Assembly (NCBI GenBank): GCA_003552765.1
Contig: PUOI01000514.1
Span: 1 to 5,567 of the forward strand
DNA length: 5,567 nt
Origin: Candidatus Hydrogenedentota bacterium
GTDB lineage: Bacteria > Hydrogenedentota > Hydrogenedentia > Hydrogenedentales > SLHB01
Direction: 5' to 3'
Made by a program: the position numbers and the translations under genes. Shown piece after piece: positions 5,145-5,567 of the stretch (position 1 is its first letter; the number at the start of each line of letters is the position of its first letter). Under the pieces are notes generated by a model, which did no database searches, had not been told where the DNA came from, and saw only the letters and a list, made by a program, of their open reading frames with translations.

Positions 5145-5190
5145 ACCACAGAGACACGGCGTTCATTCAGTTCTTTCGGTGTCCTTGTGG
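5144..5190. repeat. CCACAGAGACAC-type palindrome at the end of the NYN gene
   Basis: CCACAGAGACAC at 5146-5157 faces GTGTCCTTGTGG at 5179-5190; the 12-base arms match at 10 positions around 21 bases. The preceding TGA stop of the NYN gene (5142-5144) abuts the arm as TGAACCACAGAG. Similar CCACAGAGACAC palindromes are scattered between genes in many environmental bacteria. It may serve as the 3' hairpin of the NYN transcript, although no T-run follows. Confidence 0.6.
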
Positions 5191-5201
5191 TGGGCAGGCG
5201 G

Positions 5202-5302
5202 TTTACATCCCCCGGCCCTTATGGGCCACCCCCTTCGGAAGGGGGAATAGTAGCGCCGTTTTCGCGGGGGGCGATATATGCCGGCGAGATGCCGGGGGTA
5301 CG
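5202..5302 (+). repeat. R2 two-hairpin repeat, copy C, fused to a decayed R1
   Basis: TTTACATCCCCC, hairpin 1 GGCCC (5214-5218), loop TTAT, GGGCC (5223-5227); hairpin 2 CCCCCTT (5229-5235), loop CGG, AAGGGGG (5239-5245); then GAATAGTAGCGCCG. R1-type sequence follows: GCGATATATGCCGGCGAGA at 5271-5289 corresponds to 2994-3014 in the R1 element with two bases deleted, and GCCGGGGGTACG (5291-5302) resembles the R1 right end. The R1 centre is shortened. The unit lies between two convergent genes. Confidence 0.85.
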
Positions 5303-5325
5303 CTTGGCCTTCCATGCTTACCCCC

Positions 5326-5567
5326 TCAGAACACGGCGATGCGGGGCGGGACGGGCAGGGCGGTAGCGCCGGTCTCGGCCTCGGTGAGCAGGTAATGGCA
5401 TAGGACCGCGCAGCGGTCGGCGTCGATGATGTGGTCGTCGCCTTTGTCGTAGACGATGTGTCCCGATGCGCCCACATGGTAGGTATGCCCGGCGTACTGG
5501 GTTTCGCGGTCGGGCAGACGCGGGAACCGGATGGTCCCCTGGGTCAAGTGGCCCTCGATGAGTTCGG
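5326..5567 (-). CDS. C-terminal part of an unidentified protein, possibly phage-type terminase large subunit
   Basis: A minus-strand frame enters from the right edge and stops at TGA 5326-5328; 79 residues are visible. A TTG at 5547 could be a start, but the frame is open upstream (ELIEGHL) and the segment reads like the end of a longer protein, so I treat it as partial. Visible features: IRFPRLPDRETQYAGHTY, then GHIVYDKGDDHIIDADRCAVL (residues about 34-54), and a hydrophobic-proline tail ending PPRIAVF. The K-G-D-D-H-x-x-D-A-x-R-x-A pattern near a C-terminus resembles the last acidic motif of the RNase H-like nuclease domain of terminase large subunits. I rely on that one motif, so the call is tentative. 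If right, a prophage or phage-derived island begins to the right of this window. The gene is convergent with the NYN gene. Confidence 0.5.
   Translation of the reverse strand, partial: ELIEGHLTQGTIRFPRLPDRETQYAGHTYHVGASGHIVYDKGDDHIIDADRCAVLCHYLLTEAETGATALPVPPRIAVF

Noticed and set aside
4523..5149. 208-codon minus-strand frame
   Set aside because: Antisense to the NYN gene, serine/arginine-rich as typical of shadow translations, with no supporting start signal.
2938..5302. CRISPR array
   Set aside because: The repeats are far apart, irregularly spaced and internally palindromic, and no cas gene is present.

Overview
The window looks like chromosomal DNA, about 58-60% GC by eye, from an environmental Gram-negative-type bacterium. 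A Tat-exported aldo/keto reductase beside a secreted DUF1080 protein, and intergenic DNA full of short palindromic repeats, suggest the Planctomycetes / Verrucomicrobia / Hydrogenedentota range. This placement is inference from gene style; no marker gene is present.

Left half (1-2601, minus strand): three genes read right to left. First is a Tat-signal aldo/keto reductase (1732-2601), with a plausible promoter at 2643-2672. Next is a secreted DUF1080 / 3-keto-disaccharide-hydrolase-type protein (653-1624). Last is the N-terminal part of a family 2 glycosyltransferase of the dolichyl-phosphate glucosyltransferase type (1-483, running off the left edge). Hairpins lie in both gaps (1658-1694 and 610-644). 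The first two genes fit envelope sugar metabolism. The glycosyltransferase is probably a separate unit.

Middle (2602-3387): a long stretch without a confident gene, made of palindromic repeats. It holds a 24-bp imperfect inverted repeat (R1, 2951-3026), a 20-base hairpin (3056-3075) and the first full copy of a two-hairpin repeat (R2, 3089-3148). A weak 34-codon hydrophobic ORF and an extended -10 promoter follow, ahead of the next gene.

Right half (3388-5144, plus strand): a Panacea/SocA-type protein (3388-4074) whose last ~31 codons lie in or beyond an R2 copy, then a NYN-domain (PIN-like) predicted ribonuclease (4287-5144). The nuclease has its own strong sigma-70-type promoter, with a palindrome on the -35 box and a terminator-like hairpin 16 nt before the start codon. 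After it come another palindrome, a third R2 copy with R1 remnants, and the C-terminal end of a convergent minus-strand gene that may encode a phage-type terminase large subunit.

The most interesting material is the R2/R1 repeat family, including its use as coding sequence in the Panacea gene, and the Panacea-NYN neighbourhood with its layered expression signals. A toxin-antitoxin or defence role is possible but unproven.
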